64,000 nt of DNA. Origin: CAWELS01 sp964468205. GTDB taxonomy: Bacteria > Acidobacteriota > Terriglobia > Bryobacterales > Bryobacteraceae. How positions within the stretch are numbered: position 1 is the first letter of the stretch; the number at the start of each line of letters is the position of its first letter. Below are positions 8,449-18,213 of this stretch, piece by piece. The stretch spans positions 25,585 to 89,584 of the forward strand of contig CAYXVG010000026.1 in NCBI GenBank assembly GCA_964468205.1. The letters are read 5' to 3'. A program made the translations under genes and the position numbers. The notes beneath the pieces are model-generated. The model had not been told where the DNA came from, did no database searches, and saw only the letters and a program-made list of their open reading frames with translations.

Positions 8449-11400
8449 TCAGAAACGGAGCCTCAAGCCCAACTGGAGCTGGCGGGGGTCGTGTGCGGTC
8501 AGCGGCTCCCCCGCACGCTGAAAATTCGGGTTTACAGAACGCACGTTGGTGCGGTTCAAGAGGTTAAACGCCTCAGCGATCGCCTCGAGCCGAAGCCGCT
8601 CAGCGAGGTTGATGTTCTTTTGTAGCCGCAGATTGAATGAGGCGAAACCAGGGCCGTTGAAAGCGTTCCGTCCCAGATTTCCAGAGACGCCCGAGGGAGG
8701 CACAAGAAACGTTCCGTACCGCGTGGACACCGAACCGGGAGTGCCGTAAGGAACGACATCAGGCCGGTCACTGCCGGGATAGCCGTCCTGGTTGTTGTCG
8801 AAGCCAAGGAGTACGTTGACCGGCCGGCCGGCCGAGGCCTCGATAATGGGCGCGATGATCCAATTGCCGAATACTGCGTTCGCCGCCTCGCCGGTGAAAG
8901 GGTTCCCGGTGTCGAAGAGTGCTGACAGTACAAAGCGATGCCGTTGGTCGAATAGCGCGGGCCCGCGGTCTGACCGGAAATCAAATTGGTTCTGGTTTCG
9001 CGTGTGGGGAAAGATCTCTTCCGCATCGTCGATAGCCTTGGAGAAGGTGTACGATGCATTCAGCGTGAGGGCGGAGGTGAGCCGTCCCCGCAGGTTGGAG
9101 CGAAGACCGTGGTAGGTCGAGCTGGCGCTGTCTTCGAACGCCATTACCTCCGAGACCGTTGTGGTTGGACGGATGAATCCGTTATTGGGATCGGGCGGAT
9201 TGTAGTCTCGCGAGCGCGGCAGATGAGTGCCCCGCACCCACACATAGCCGATATCGAAAGAAAGATCGCGCCGGATTGCCGAGCTGATCAGGAGGTTCGC
9301 TTGCTGAACGCCGCCGATATCCCAGGCGTCACTGAATGCAAGGAGCCCGGTGGGCGGATTTCCGCCCGGATACTCATCCAACTTCTGACCGGGCAAACGG
9401 TATACATCCATTGCTCGCGGCCCGACCAGGATGGCGCGCGTAATTTGCCCGCCGTCGCCTGCAGTCGCAAGATATGTGGAGAGGTTTAGCAAGCGGTCGT
9501 AATAGATGCCATAGGAGCCCCGCAAACTGACGCGCGCGTCTGAGGTGAGCTGGTAGCTGAATCCGGCGCGAGGTTGAAAGTTGTTGTTGTCCACGGGAGG
9601 CCGCCGGCGGATCCGGAGCTGTTCGAATACCCCTACCAGCGCGGCATTCGACGGAGCCAGATCTCCGGTTGTTTCCACGTCGTAGCGGAATCCCCAGTCC
9701 AGGGTAAGACGCGGTGTCGCCCGCCAACTATCTTGCGCGAACAGACCAGCGCTCGTCTTACCCGAATCCGCCAGCGGATCGCCGAATTGTTGCACGAACT
9801 GCCGTGGCAACCCAAGCCCATAAGCTTGCACGGGAGTGAGGGCAGGTGCGTCTTCACCCGCGCCGGGAGCAGCCACGGGGCCAAAATTGAACATGCCGTT
9901 GATCTGCCGGTGGTACTCCACGTCAGCGGGACACAACATTACGTCGCCACCGAACTTTAGCAGATGCGCTCCCACGCTAAGAGACAGCGTATTCTGAAAG
10001 TGCCAGTGGTTCTCGGCGCGAATATGGGGCAGAATGGGCTCTCCTCCGATGAACGCCGCGCCCGGAATGTTCACTGGAGTGCTCAGGCTATTGGGGGTCA
10101 TCTCAAACTGCCGTCCGGCCCAAGAAAAACGGAGTTCGTTGACGATATTCGGGCTGAACGTGGAACTGAGCGCCAGCGTCGCAGTTGGATCGATGGCGAT
10201 GTTCGCCGCGGTGCGGCCGGGTGACAGTAGTCCGGCGATCTGGTCGTTGTTCTGAGCCTCCAGCGAACTCAGCCGGTCATGCGTGTAGTTGAATCTTGTG
10301 GATAAACGATGAGCGCCGGTCAGCCAGTGATCCAGGCGCGCACTGTACATTCCAATGCGCTGGCCGACCGGGTAGACTCCGGAGAGGCCACCTAGAGCTG
10401 AGGTTGTGTAGCTTGGCGGACCCCCAGTTGCAGGATCGATTCCGGTCTCGGCGATCGCCGCGCCACGCTCGGCGGCCAATACCGCAGGATGCATTGGATC
10501 CGAGGCCTTAAGTAGCTTCTGAGCGGGCGTGAGATCGAACGTTGCAGGGCTGTCCCCGATCCGCGAGAATGCGCTTTCCTGCCGCCGTAACTGTTCGAAA
10601 GACAAGAAGAAGAAGGTTCGATCGCGTTCGAGTGGACCGCCTAGGCTGGCGCCATATTGTGTCCGTGTGTAGGGCGGATCCTCAACCGGAGAGAACGCGT
10701 TCGTGGCGTCCAGACTGCGATGGCGCAGGAACCCGAATGCCGAACCATGGAATTCGTTCGTCCCGCTTCTGGTGACGGCGTTCACAACTCCGCCGGACGC
10801 CCGCCCGAACTCCGCCTGGTAGCCGTTGACCAGCACCTGAAACTCCTGCACGGCTTCCATGGAAACGCTGCCGCGCGTACCTCCGGTAGTCTCGTCGTTG
10901 AGGTCGGCCCCATCTAGCTGGATGGAGTTGTTGCGTGGGCGTTGGCCCATAACGTTGAAGCCCGAGGTGGTGGCGACCGCATGTACCCGGAGTGTGTCGC
11001 GCTGGATCGTGGACTCCAGTAGCGAAAAGTCGAGGTAGCTCCGTTGATTAATCGGCAGGCTGGCTACCGCGAGGCGATTCACATGGGTGTGAATTGGAAT
11101 AGTCGAGGAGTCGATCGGCTCTACCGCTGGAGCCTCCACTGTGATTTGGTCGCGCCGCCCGGCCGGGACAAGGTCGAATGACACGGCCGCACGGTGCCCG
11201 AGAAGAATTTCGATGCGAATGGATTGCGGCGCTAGATTTTCGGCCCAGGTCCTGACTTCGTACTCGCCGGGTTGAAGATTCGGCAGCGTCAAGTTGCCCC
11301 GATCATCGGTGCGGAACTCCCTCGTCCGATTCTGGTCCAGGCGTGTGACAGCTACCGAAGAAGACGGCACCGCAGCGCCGGATAGATCCCGCACTGTGAC

Positions 11401-11517
11401 GATCAGACTGCCGTCTACGGAGGGAACTTGCGCAATTGCGGAAAGGGGGAGTATTGCGGACAAGACGCTCCATAGCGCCACGACGATCGGCGTTGCAGAA
11501 TGCAATTTGAAGTCCAT
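8449..11517 (-). CDS. Oar-like TonB-dependent receptor
   Basis: 1022 residues. Signal peptide (1-29), carboxypeptidase-regulatory-like domain (~35-120, with DRGNLTLPNLQPGEYEV), plug domain (~125-260, with NSIQLDGADLNDETTGG and ASGGVVNAVTRSGTNEFHGSAFG) and a long barrel ending in LGLRLRF. This layout, with the RSGTNEFHG signature, is typical of the expanded Oar/TonB receptor families of Acidobacteriota, thought to import oligosaccharides or peptides. The glycosidase gene follows ~135 bp downstream on the same strand and suggests a carbohydrate ligand. No SusD partner is present, as usual in this group. Confidence 0.92.
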   Translation of the reverse strand: MDFKLHSATPIVVALWSVLSAILPLSAIAQVPSVDGSLIVTVRDLSGAAVPSSSVAVTRLDQNRTREFRTDDRGNLTLPNLQPGEYEVRTWAENLAPQSIRIEILLGHRAAVSFDLVPAGRRDQITVEAPAVEPIDSSTIPIHTHVNRLAVASLPINQRSYLDFSLLESTIQRDTLRVHAVATTSGFNVMGQRPRNNSIQLDGADLNDETTGGTRGSVSMEAVQEFQVLVNGYQAEFGRASGGVVNAVTRSGTNEFHGSAFGFLRHRSLDATNAFSPVEDPPYTRTQYGASLGGPLERDRTFFFLSFEQLRRQESAFSRIGDSPATFDLTPAQKLLKASDPMHPAVLAAERGAAIAETGIDPATGGPPSYTTSALGGLSGVYPVGQRIGMYSARLDHWLTGAHRLSTRFNYTHDRLSSLEAQNNDQIAGLLSPGRTAANIAIDPTATLALSSTFSPNIVNELRFSWAGRQFEMTPNSLSTPVNIPGAAFIGGEPILPHIRAENHWHFQNTLSLSVGAHLLKFGGDVMLCPADVEYHRQINGMFNFGPVAAPGAGEDAPALTPVQAYGLGLPRQFVQQFGDPLADSGKTSAGLFAQDSWRATPRLTLDWGFRYDVETTGDLAPSNAALVGVFEQLRIRRRPPVDNNNFQPRAGFSYQLTSDARVSLRGSYGIYYDRLLNLSTYLATAGDGGQITRAILVGPRAMDVYRLPGQKLDEYPGGNPPTGLLAFSDAWDIGGVQQANLLISSAIRRDLSFDIGYVWVRGTHLPRSRDYNPPDPNNGFIRPTTTVSEVMAFEDSASSTYHGLRSNLRGRLTSALTLNASYTFSKAIDDAEEIFPHTRNQNQFDFRSDRGPALFDQRHRFVLSALFDTGNPFTGEAANAVFGNWIIAPIIEASAGRPVNVLLGFDNNQDGYPGSDRPDVVPYGTPGSVSTRYGTFLVPPSGVSGNLGRNAFNGPGFASFNLRLQKNINLAERLRLEAIAEAFNLLNRTNVRSVNPNFQRAGEPLTAHDPRQLQLGLRLRF

Positions 11518-11914
11518 GGGTGGCTCCTACGGTCAATACCCTTGGCGCCCCCAGGTATCTTGCCGTTGTTCTTTCTACAGATATTGTGGTCTCTATATCC
11601 GACAGTAACCACCGTCGCGGCACTTTACCATCGCAATATCGTAGGCGGGCCGTTTTTTTCGATGAGTGGGGCAAGCTGGCAGTAACTCGTAACACGACCA
11701 GAACGATAAATTCGATCATTAACGTCAATATCGGTGGCCCCTCATGAGCCGAACTCGGACACGCGCGCGGATGCCAGCGCCGACCACAATTGCATACCAA
11801 GCAGGCTAAGAACCCGGTCCATAAACGAATTGCTTTTGACCGCTGGCAAGGCAGTTCAGACCGCTCACCCAAGATCCGTTGTGAAATGCGCGGGTTGCGT
11901 TTACACTCTGGCAT
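11518..11914. other. Intergenic region between divergent genes, no gene seen
   Basis: About 400 bp between the Oar receptor (minus) and the hypothetical gene (plus). The first ~200 bp upstream of the receptor are AT-richer than the surroundings and contain a dyad, aca-gata-ttgt near 11579-11590, which could be part of a repressor site, though this is weak. No ORF here has protein-like composition. Confidence 0.4.
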
Positions 11915-12660
11915 GTGACGCGGGCTCCGGCATTTCTAACAGAGGAGTTTCGTCGTGCGGGGCAGCGGTTGATGCACCAACAATGCTGGTGCTGGGGTTG
12001 CGATATCCGGCGGCCGGAAGGGAATCTTCTGCTCGCCTACGGTTTCCAACGGCGCCGCCCGCCGGAGGGCGTTCATGGCGGTTCCGCCTACACATACGAA
12101 CTGGACTCGATGGCCAGTATCCGGCTGTGGGGGTTTGGCTTGTTTTTTCGCATTCGCGGACTTTCCGCCCTTTACGTGAATCGNNNNNNNNNNNNNNNNN
12201 NNNNNNNNNNNNNNNNNNNNNNNNNNNNNNNNNNNNNNNNNNNNNNNNNNNNNNNNNNNNNNNNNNNNNNNNNNNNNNNNNNNGGGGGTTTGGCTTGTTT
12301 TTTCGCATTCGCGGACTTTCCGCCCTTTACGTGAATCGCTATGAGTTCTTGCCACGTCTAGCCCCCTCGGACCAGCTTCCGGACAGCGTGTTCCTACCAG
12401 AACAGGTTCCAGCCACACTCATCCCGAAGAACCTGACAGAGACCGAGGTGGCAGAAGGAATGCTGAGTCGCGTTATGCGCTGGGTCGCCGCCTACGAAGC
12501 GTGGGTGCTCGACATCTGCGGGCTCGCCTATCGAGATAGTTGCCTGCGCGGTTGGGACCAACCATGCATCGACCCGCTCGAAGCGCCCGAACGGTGGAGG
12601 AGTCTCGCCGCCGCACTCACGTCCGGGGCGCACGGCAGAGGTGAGACGGCACGTACCTAG
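11915..12660 (+). CDS. Conserved-looking hypothetical protein, Trp/Cys-rich N-terminus
   Basis: Function not recognised. Joining the two sides of the gap at their shared 55 bp gives a continuous 196-residue protein from the GTG at 11915; 746 bp minus 155 bp is 591 bp, a multiple of three. The N-terminus has HQQCWCWGCDIRRPEGN, with three closely spaced Cys, then a YGFQRRRPPEG stretch, a WGFGLFFRIRG segment and a helical C-terminal half with YEAWVLDICG. There is no signal peptide or membrane segment. The Cys/Trp cluster could bind a metal. Its stop codon overlaps the stop of the convergent receptor gene within a shared CTAG. The open frame across the repaired junction is the main evidence that it is a real gene. 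Confidence 0.6.
12129..12338. other. False assembly gap with 55-bp duplicated flanks
   Basis: The 100 N at 12184-12283 are flanked by the identical 55-bp sequence on both sides (12129-12183 and 12284-12338). A 55-base overlap is what a de Bruijn graph assembler with k=55 leaves between adjacent contigs, and a scaffolder then placed 100 N between them. Collapsing it leaves an open reading frame. Confidence 0.9.
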
Positions 12661-14993
12661 AAGAATCGCACCATGTAGGTGAACCGGATCCCCCGGCCGA
12701 TCTCTGGCGCCATGTCCTTGATAAAAGAGCTGTGGTTACGGTAGAGTCTATCGCCAATATTGAAGAGGTCAAATGAAAGCTGGTGGACGGCGGTAGCCGC
12801 CGGTATGCTGTAGGTTGCCTTCAACCCGACAGCGGTGTACCCGGGCGTCCGTGTTTCTGTGGGAAAGGTTTGTGATTGCGCATTTGCGAGGATCAGTTCC
12901 GGCTTGACCTCGAGGTGATTCCAGCGCCAATCCAGGCCGACGCGCGCACGCAGCGGCGGTATTCGCGGTAGTGGGGTATTGCTGCCGGTTTCTTGAGCGT
13001 CAACAAAGTCTGCGCCCAGATTCAGCCACAGTCGCGGGCGAAGGAGGAAATCAAGATTGGCTTCTGCCCCGATGAATCGGCTGTCGGTCTGGCCGTAGGC
13101 GTTGACCGGCAAACCCTCAACTTCTTCCCCTGTAAGGAAGGGAAAGACAAAGTCATCGAATCGGTAATGAAAGAGATTCAGCTCTCCCTGCACACGTTCG
13201 GTCCGCTGGCGGAGCGACAAGTCGAATCCGTTACCGACCTCGGCATTGAGCGTGGGGTCTCCGACTTCGAAGGCGAGAATGCCGGGGTGAAGCCCAAAGT
13301 TGTACAACTCTTCCAGGGCGGGCGCCCGGTAGGTGCGGGTGTAGTTCGCAACGAGCGCTCCGCCTCTCCAGAGATCGAAGCGCGCACCGGCGGCAGCGGA
13401 GAGTCCAGAGAATTCTCGATCGGGAGCTGGCGGTCCGCTCGCTCCTTGACGCACGCCGGTCTGGTATCCGTTCCATTCGAAGCGCCCGCCGAATTGCAGC
13501 TTCAACCGCTCAAAAGCGATCTCCTCCAGAGCGAACAATGCGAACGCGTTGTGATCGACGGGAGGTGATAGCGCCTCGACACCAGCGGCCTCGAAATCGC
13601 GTGTAAGTCCCCAGAATCCGAACCGGCCGGTTAATCGTCCGCGGCGTTGCTGCTCAAAGGAGCCCCGATAGAGGAACTGGTCGTTAGTAAAAGTGGTGCC
13701 GGCAACTTCAAACTCATCCTCAACTTCGAGTTCGTCGTGCTGATAGGTCGAGTAGGCGATCTTGAGGGCGAAATCCTCGACGAATGAACCGAGCTTGCGC
13801 AGTCCCCAATTGAAGCGATAGGCCTGTTGGCCGCCATCTACGCGAATCTGGACCGGTTCATCGTGGTCATCGTGATCGTCTCCTTCCACGGAGTTGTTCA
13901 TGCTGTCCTCTCCGGATTCCTCATGCTCATCTTCTCCGTGCTCGGCGTGGAAATCGCCGGCGAAAGGAACGCCATAGCGGAAGTCGTTCGCCCGGACGGC
14001 GAAGCTTGCGTATGACCGATTGCCGAACCAGCCAACTCCGGCAAAGCCGTTGGACATCCGGGTGGCCGAGTTCCGCACGGTTCCTTCTGGCGAGATGTAG
14101 TCGTCTGTCCTCAGCAGATTGCCGCCAGCCCAAAGCGCCCATTTGCCCTCGCCGTATTCCACGCCTGCCGCCCCGCCAGCCAAGTCATTGGCAGAGCCTC
14201 CAGACACCGAGATCGACCCGCGCAAGCCTTGGTGCGGAACAGGGTGCAACTCCTGGTGCCGGCTAATGGCGTTCACCACCCCACCCATCGCATTTGCCCC
14301 GTAGAGCAGAGTTGCCGGGCCCTTGACCACTTCCAGGCGTTCCATCGATACAGCGCTGAAGACCTCTCCATGGTCTCCGGAGGTCGAAGCAACTGATCCC
14401 GTCCTCATCCCGTCTTCCATCACCAGCACCCGGTCGCCATCGAAGCCGCGAATGATTGGGCGGGTCGTCCCGGGGCCGAAACTGCGCTTGGCGATTCCGG
14501 TTCCCGGGGAGTTCCCCAGCACGTCGCCCAGCATTGGCTGGACGTTAGCCGCAAGTTCGAACGAGTTCAGTGAACGAACGGCCTGGAACGATTCGAACGC
14601 TGTCTCCCTCCGGCCGCTGGCACTTACGGTGATCTCATGCCGGATGGCCTCCAATTTCAACAGAAAGTCGAGCGTCAATGTCGCACCCTCGTGAACCCTG
14701 GCTATCTGTTGGTCTTGGGTGAACACCTCGCTCAGGTGAGCGACGACGTGGTAGCGCCCGGGCGGCACGTTCGCAAAGTGGTAACCGCCTTCCTCGTTGG
14801 TGAAGACACGGCGATCGAGTTCGAGAATCGTTACCTCGCCTCCCGGCAGGGGCTCGCCAGTGTCGGCGAGTTTGACCGTGCCGGCGATTGTACCGTCTGT
14901 TCCAGCGCGAAGCGCCGCAACTACGGTGATCACAAACACTAAGACCAAGCAATGAGTTAGCAGTCTTACTTCATTTCCTTCTCTTCGGTTCAT
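12657..14993 (-). CDS. Second ZnuD-like TonB-dependent receptor
   Basis: 778 residues, a clear paralogue of the receptor at 3663-6131. It has an N-terminal hydrophobic leader, a carboxypeptidase-regulatory-like domain (TGEPLPGGEVTILELDR), a plug with GIAKRSFGPGT and RPIIRGFDGDRV, and the same barrel end (HSSFIKDMAPEIGRG, FTYMVRFF). One His/Asp/Glu-rich loop lies at residues ~347-380, where the paralogue has its first loop; the second repeat loop is absent. A divalent metal such as zinc is the likely substrate (inference). A DUF2946-like gene lies just upstream on the same strand, so the pair probably forms an operon. The stop overlaps the convergent hypothetical gene by 3 bp. Confidence 0.88.
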   Translation of the reverse strand: MNRREGNEVRLLTHCLVLVFVITVVAALRAGTDGTIAGTVKLADTGEPLPGGEVTILELDRRVFTNEEGGYHFANVPPGRYHVVAHLSEVFTQDQQIARVHEGATLTLDFLLKLEAIRHEITVSASGRRETAFESFQAVRSLNSFELAANVQPMLGDVLGNSPGTGIAKRSFGPGTTRPIIRGFDGDRVLVMEDGMRTGSVASTSGDHGEVFSAVSMERLEVVKGPATLLYGANAMGGVVNAISRHQELHPVPHQGLRGSISVSGGSANDLAGGAAGVEYGEGKWALWAGGNLLRTDDYISPEGTVRNSATRMSNGFAGVGWFGNRSYASFAVRANDFRYGVPFAGDFHAEHGEDEHEESGEDSMNNSVEGDDHDDHDEPVQIRVDGGQQAYRFNWGLRKLGSFVEDFALKIAYSTYQHDELEVEDEFEVAGTTFTNDQFLYRGSFEQQRRGRLTGRFGFWGLTRDFEAAGVEALSPPVDHNAFALFALEEIAFERLKLQFGGRFEWNGYQTGVRQGASGPPAPDREFSGLSAAAGARFDLWRGGALVANYTRTYRAPALEELYNFGLHPGILAFEVGDPTLNAEVGNGFDLSLRQRTERVQGELNLFHYRFDDFVFPFLTGEEVEGLPVNAYGQTDSRFIGAEANLDFLLRPRLWLNLGADFVDAQETGSNTPLPRIPPLRARVGLDWRWNHLEVKPELILANAQSQTFPTETRTPGYTAVGLKATYSIPAATAVHQLSFDLFNIGDRLYRNHSSFIKDMAPEIGRGIRFTYMVRFF

Positions 14994-15067
14994 ATAGTCG
15001 CCCCTCTGCTTTCCGATGATCCAGGAGTTCGCTCCCTACCGGGAGGAGTGGAAGAGAACAGTTTCAG

Positions 15068-15397
15068 TTAGTTAGCAGTCCAGACAGAAGGGGCGGGGGG
15101 GGCTCGACAGTTGCGATGATCTACTGACGGGTCGACAGTCAGGCGCCCGGGAGTGTACCAGGCCATACTTACGACGACAAGGTTGAGCAACAAGAGTGGA
15201 GCGGCGGCTGTAGCGGCCGGCGCACTCCTCGCGCGACAGAGATCGCAGTCATCACTGTCATTTCCGTGGCTAAGGGCGCACACAAGAGGCGCGGAAAACA
15301 ATAGAACAGACAGGAAGATCGAGAGCCACGCAAGCCATGCAAGCCTCAACGGCGCCAAGCGCGCTTGGTTCTCTCGTACGTGCCGGACCTGGTGCAT
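15068..15397 (-). CDS. DUF2946-like small membrane protein with CxxC motif
   Basis: 109 residues from the ATG at 15397; an in-frame TTG at 15424 would add nine residues. A hydrophobic helix (~18-42) is followed by SHGNDSDDCDLC (C51, C54), a second hydrophobic stretch (~62-80) and a C-terminal RAPPA motif at 98-102. DUF2946 proteins are short, have an HCxxC-type motif after the first helix, end in R-[AG]-P-P-A and often sit next to metal TonB receptors. This one lies 74 bp upstream of the ZnuD-like receptor. A role in metal sensing or delivery is plausible but unproven. The protein at 20624-21120 shares the same layout. Confidence 0.7.
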   Translation of the reverse strand: MHQVRHVRENQARLAPLRLAWLAWLSIFLSVLLFSAPLVCALSHGNDSDDCDLCRARSAPAATAAAPLLLLNLVVVSMAWYTPGRLTVDPSVDHRNCRAPPAPSVWTAN

Positions 15398-15540
15398 CAC
15401 TAACAGAACAAGGTTAACCGACAAAACGAGGATCTATGAGCCAATTCCGACGGACGGCAACGTTAATCCGCCCGCCGGGCTGAAAGACTCGCCGGACGGG
15501 TTGCACTGCGCCAGCGGCTGGAGGGCAACCTCGCCAAAGA

Positions 15541-17214
15541 CTAAGGCTCGAAGGCAGTGGACGGCAGATGAAACGCTTCCACACCCATCAGCACCGCACC
15601 CATTGCATTTCCGACCGGATAGTGTTCCGGAAAGACTACCTCCGCGCCCAGAGCTTCGCCGATTCCTCGCAAAAGAAGCGGCGCGGCGGCGCCGAGACCC
15701 ACGACCGGCACATTAAGTTTCATCGTCACGTCGAGCAGCTTATGCTCGCCGCGCCGCGCCAGGAAGCTGGCCAGATCGAGCCCCACCTCGCGGCGAATCA
15801 CATGGTCCAAGAGAGAGTTCTCGATCTTTCGCCGGGCCACTGCCAGGACTTCCTCGCAGAACTGCTCGACGGGTTTGCCGCACCTGCGAGCCATGGACTC
15901 TGCGAGGCGCAAGGCTGGTTGACTATCTCCAAGTTCGAGTTGCCCTAGGACCTGAAGAGCGTCGGTTGGAGTAAAACCGACTTCAGCGACAAGTTGATGC
16001 TTTTTGAGTTCTCTGAGGTGGGCAGCGATTGAGAGGGAGTCGGACACGACGGCGATCCGCAACTCCTCGGCGGTCGCGGAGCCGTTCTGACAGAGATAGT
16101 GCAGAACAGCGTCGCGGTTTGCGAGGGCGGTACGTTGACCTAGCGTCGCGACGACGGCACGTGGTTCGGCATTGTCTCTAAGCCGGGATGACAAATTGGA
16201 CAGTTCAGGGTGAAGAATAATTGGGTGGACTCGTTCGGCGCTCAAGCCGACCGCACCGGAGTTTACCCAGACGGCGCTGTCTCCCCCCACGCCTACCGTG
16301 AACGACTCAACGGTATTGATGTGAGTCTGCCAATGCCCAATGACGCTGCCATCGCCGGTTACTACCGGTAGCCCGTCGTGAACCAGGCAGACATCGGTGG
16401 TGGTTCCTCCGACATCGACGACGAGCGCGCTCGAATCCGGCGCAGAACGCGCACCGAAGAAAGCGCTGGCCGCCGGTCCGCTCATGACCGTGGCCGCTGG
16501 CGCCGACAAAGCGTTCGCGGCCGCCACGGCCCGGGCATCCCCACGCACAACCAGCAATGGAGCATCGATTCCGGCGGCCGCGAGAGAAGTGCGCACTCCG
16601 TCCAGAAAACGGGACATGACCGGCACCAGCCCAGCGTTCAATAACGTCGTCGCGGCGCGCTCCTTGATACCGAACTTCCCGCTGATCTGATGTGAGCAAA
16701 ACACCGGTACAGGGTGCAGCATTTCGACCGTCTTCGCCGCTACGAGCTCATGAGTCGGGTTTACAACACTCATCAACGAACAGACGGCGCAGGCGTCTAC
16801 CTTGTCTCGCAAGTCCTCTACCGCTTCTGCTAGCGCGGGAACGTCCAGCGGTTCCTGCTCGTCGCCTTTTAGTGTGTGACCCCCGCGGATGTACTTGATG
16901 CATGCGGCGGGCAGGTTGACATATTCGGGGAAGCCAATTAGTATCATCCCGACCGCGGCCTTCTTGTCCTCGACAACCGCGTTGGTCGCCAGGGTCGAAG
17001 AAACCGTCACCAGGGACACGTGTTTCGGGTCAAGTTTACCCCGGCGCAGCACCTGATCAAGGGCGGCGCCGATGCCGACAGCCAAGTCATAGTGGGTTGT
17101 GGGCTGCTTTGATGTCCCAATCACCCGGCTGGCCTCCAGATCCAGAATGACGGCATCAGTATATGTGCCGCCGGTGTCGATTCCCAGGCAGAACCTGGAG
17201 GAAAGCGGTTTCAT
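15541..17214 (-). CDS. Hydantoinase/5-oxoprolinase A-type protein
   Basis: 557 residues. The N-terminal ATPase fold has the phosphate loop GIDTGGTYTDAVI at residues 10-22, then ISGKFGIKERAATTLLNAGLVP and the second phosphate motif DVGGTTTDVCL at ~265. This matches HyuA-type subunits (Hydant_A_N plus Hydantoinase_A), which perform ATP-dependent ring opening of hydantoins or oxoproline, usually with a HyuB subunit. No HyuB gene lies beside it. At 557 residues it is shorter than typical ~650-700-residue HyuA. No signal peptide, so cytoplasmic. The substrate cannot be told from sequence. Confidence 0.85.
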   Translation of the reverse strand: MKPLSSRFCLGIDTGGTYTDAVILDLEASRVIGTSKQPTTHYDLAVGIGAALDQVLRRGKLDPKHVSLVTVSSTLATNAVVEDKKAAVGMILIGFPEYVNLPAACIKYIRGGHTLKGDEQEPLDVPALAEAVEDLRDKVDACAVCSLMSVVNPTHELVAAKTVEMLHPVPVFCSHQISGKFGIKERAATTLLNAGLVPVMSRFLDGVRTSLAAAGIDAPLLVVRGDARAVAAANALSAPAATVMSGPAASAFFGARSAPDSSALVVDVGGTTTDVCLVHDGLPVVTGDGSVIGHWQTHINTVESFTVGVGGDSAVWVNSGAVGLSAERVHPIILHPELSNLSSRLRDNAEPRAVVATLGQRTALANRDAVLHYLCQNGSATAEELRIAVVSDSLSIAAHLRELKKHQLVAEVGFTPTDALQVLGQLELGDSQPALRLAESMARRCGKPVEQFCEEVLAVARRKIENSLLDHVIRREVGLDLASFLARRGEHKLLDVTMKLNVPVVGLGAAAPLLLRGIGEALGAEVVFPEHYPVGNAMGAVLMGVEAFHLPSTAFEP

Positions 17215-17346
17215 GATTCAATGGGCGCTGACAGAGGAATAGCGCTAACCGCTGAGTTTACCTACATCACCGGGTGAAATCTCAGTACATTCCTGCCAAC
17301 GGGCGGAGTTGGCTGGTGAACGGGCCGGATGTTCGCGAGCCGACCT

Positions 17347-18051
17347 TCAAACCGTTTTAGCGTAGAATTCGCTGACGCGATCCCAGTTGACAACATTGAA
17401 CCAGGCTTCGACATAATCAGCCCGGCGGTTCTGGTACTTGAGGTAGTAGGCATGTTCCCAGACGTCGATTCCAAGAATGGGTGTCCGTCCGGAAGATAGT
17501 GGAGAGTCCTGGTTCGCGGTTGACTCAACTGAGAGCCGCCGGTCCCGGTCCACCGTCAACCATGCCCATCCGCTGCCGAAACGCCCGGTGGCGGCTTGCG
17601 CGATTTCCTTCCGAAAGTCCGCGAAACTGCCGAACTTCCGGTCGATAGCCGTAGCGAGATCGCCTTTCGGGCGCCCGCCGCCTCCAGGAGCCATGATCTC
17701 CCAAAACAGAGTGTGGTTTGCATGGCCGCCTCCACTGTTGCGCACGGCCGTTTGGACAGAGGCCGGGAGCGCGTTCAGCGTACGCAGCAGATCTTCAATC
17801 GAGCGCTCCCGAAGGTCTGGGTGGTTCTCGAGAGCGCTATTCAGACCTCGCACGTAGCCCGCATGATGCTTTCCGTGATGGATCTCCATGGTTTGAGCGT
17901 CGATATGCGGCTCGAGCGCGTCGTGTGCATACGGCAGGTTCGGAAGAACGAAAGTGTCAGCAGCTTTTAGATTGAGCGCAGCGACGCCAAGGCCGAGGCC
18001 AGCGGTTCTCAAAAGCGCACGTCTTGTCGGAGCAAGTGTCTTATCCCTCAT
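17347..18051 (-). CDS. sodA: Exported Mn/Fe superoxide dismutase
   Basis: 234 residues. The ATG at 18051 has GGAAGGG 6-12 nt upstream; the frame extends further but without a ribosome site. The leader carries RRALLRTAGLGLGVAAL, a twin-arginine-like signal, so the enzyme is probably exported after folding. Mature SOD starts near LPNLPYAHDALEPHI. Metal ligands are H58, H113 (in GGGHANHTLFW), D196 and H200 (in DVWEHAYY), all present. Overall motifs fit the Mn/Fe family, and the Gly-rich NSGGGH leans to Mn; the metal is not certain. It converts superoxide to peroxide and oxygen. Tat-type leaders are unusual for this family, so the site of action is notable. Confidence 0.9.
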   Translation of the reverse strand: MRDKTLAPTRRALLRTAGLGLGVAALNLKAADTFVLPNLPYAHDALEPHIDAQTMEIHHGKHHAGYVRGLNSALENHPDLRERSIEDLLRTLNALPASVQTAVRNSGGGHANHTLFWEIMAPGGGGRPKGDLATAIDRKFGSFADFRKEIAQAATGRFGSGWAWLTVDRDRRLSVESTANQDSPLSSGRTPILGIDVWEHAYYLKYQNRRADYVEAWFNVVNWDRVSEFYAKTV

Positions 18052-18213
18052 CGGAGTCCCTTCCAATCGCCTTCCCCCGTTGGATGAAGGACGGAAGGCC
18101 ACCGGTTCACTTATCCTTTTGGGCGGGCCGGATTTTCCGGTAAGCGGCGCCTGGAAGGCCCTCCCGCCAGTGACGCGCAATACCCCCGCCCGTGCGGTCA
18201 AGCGTGGGCCGGG

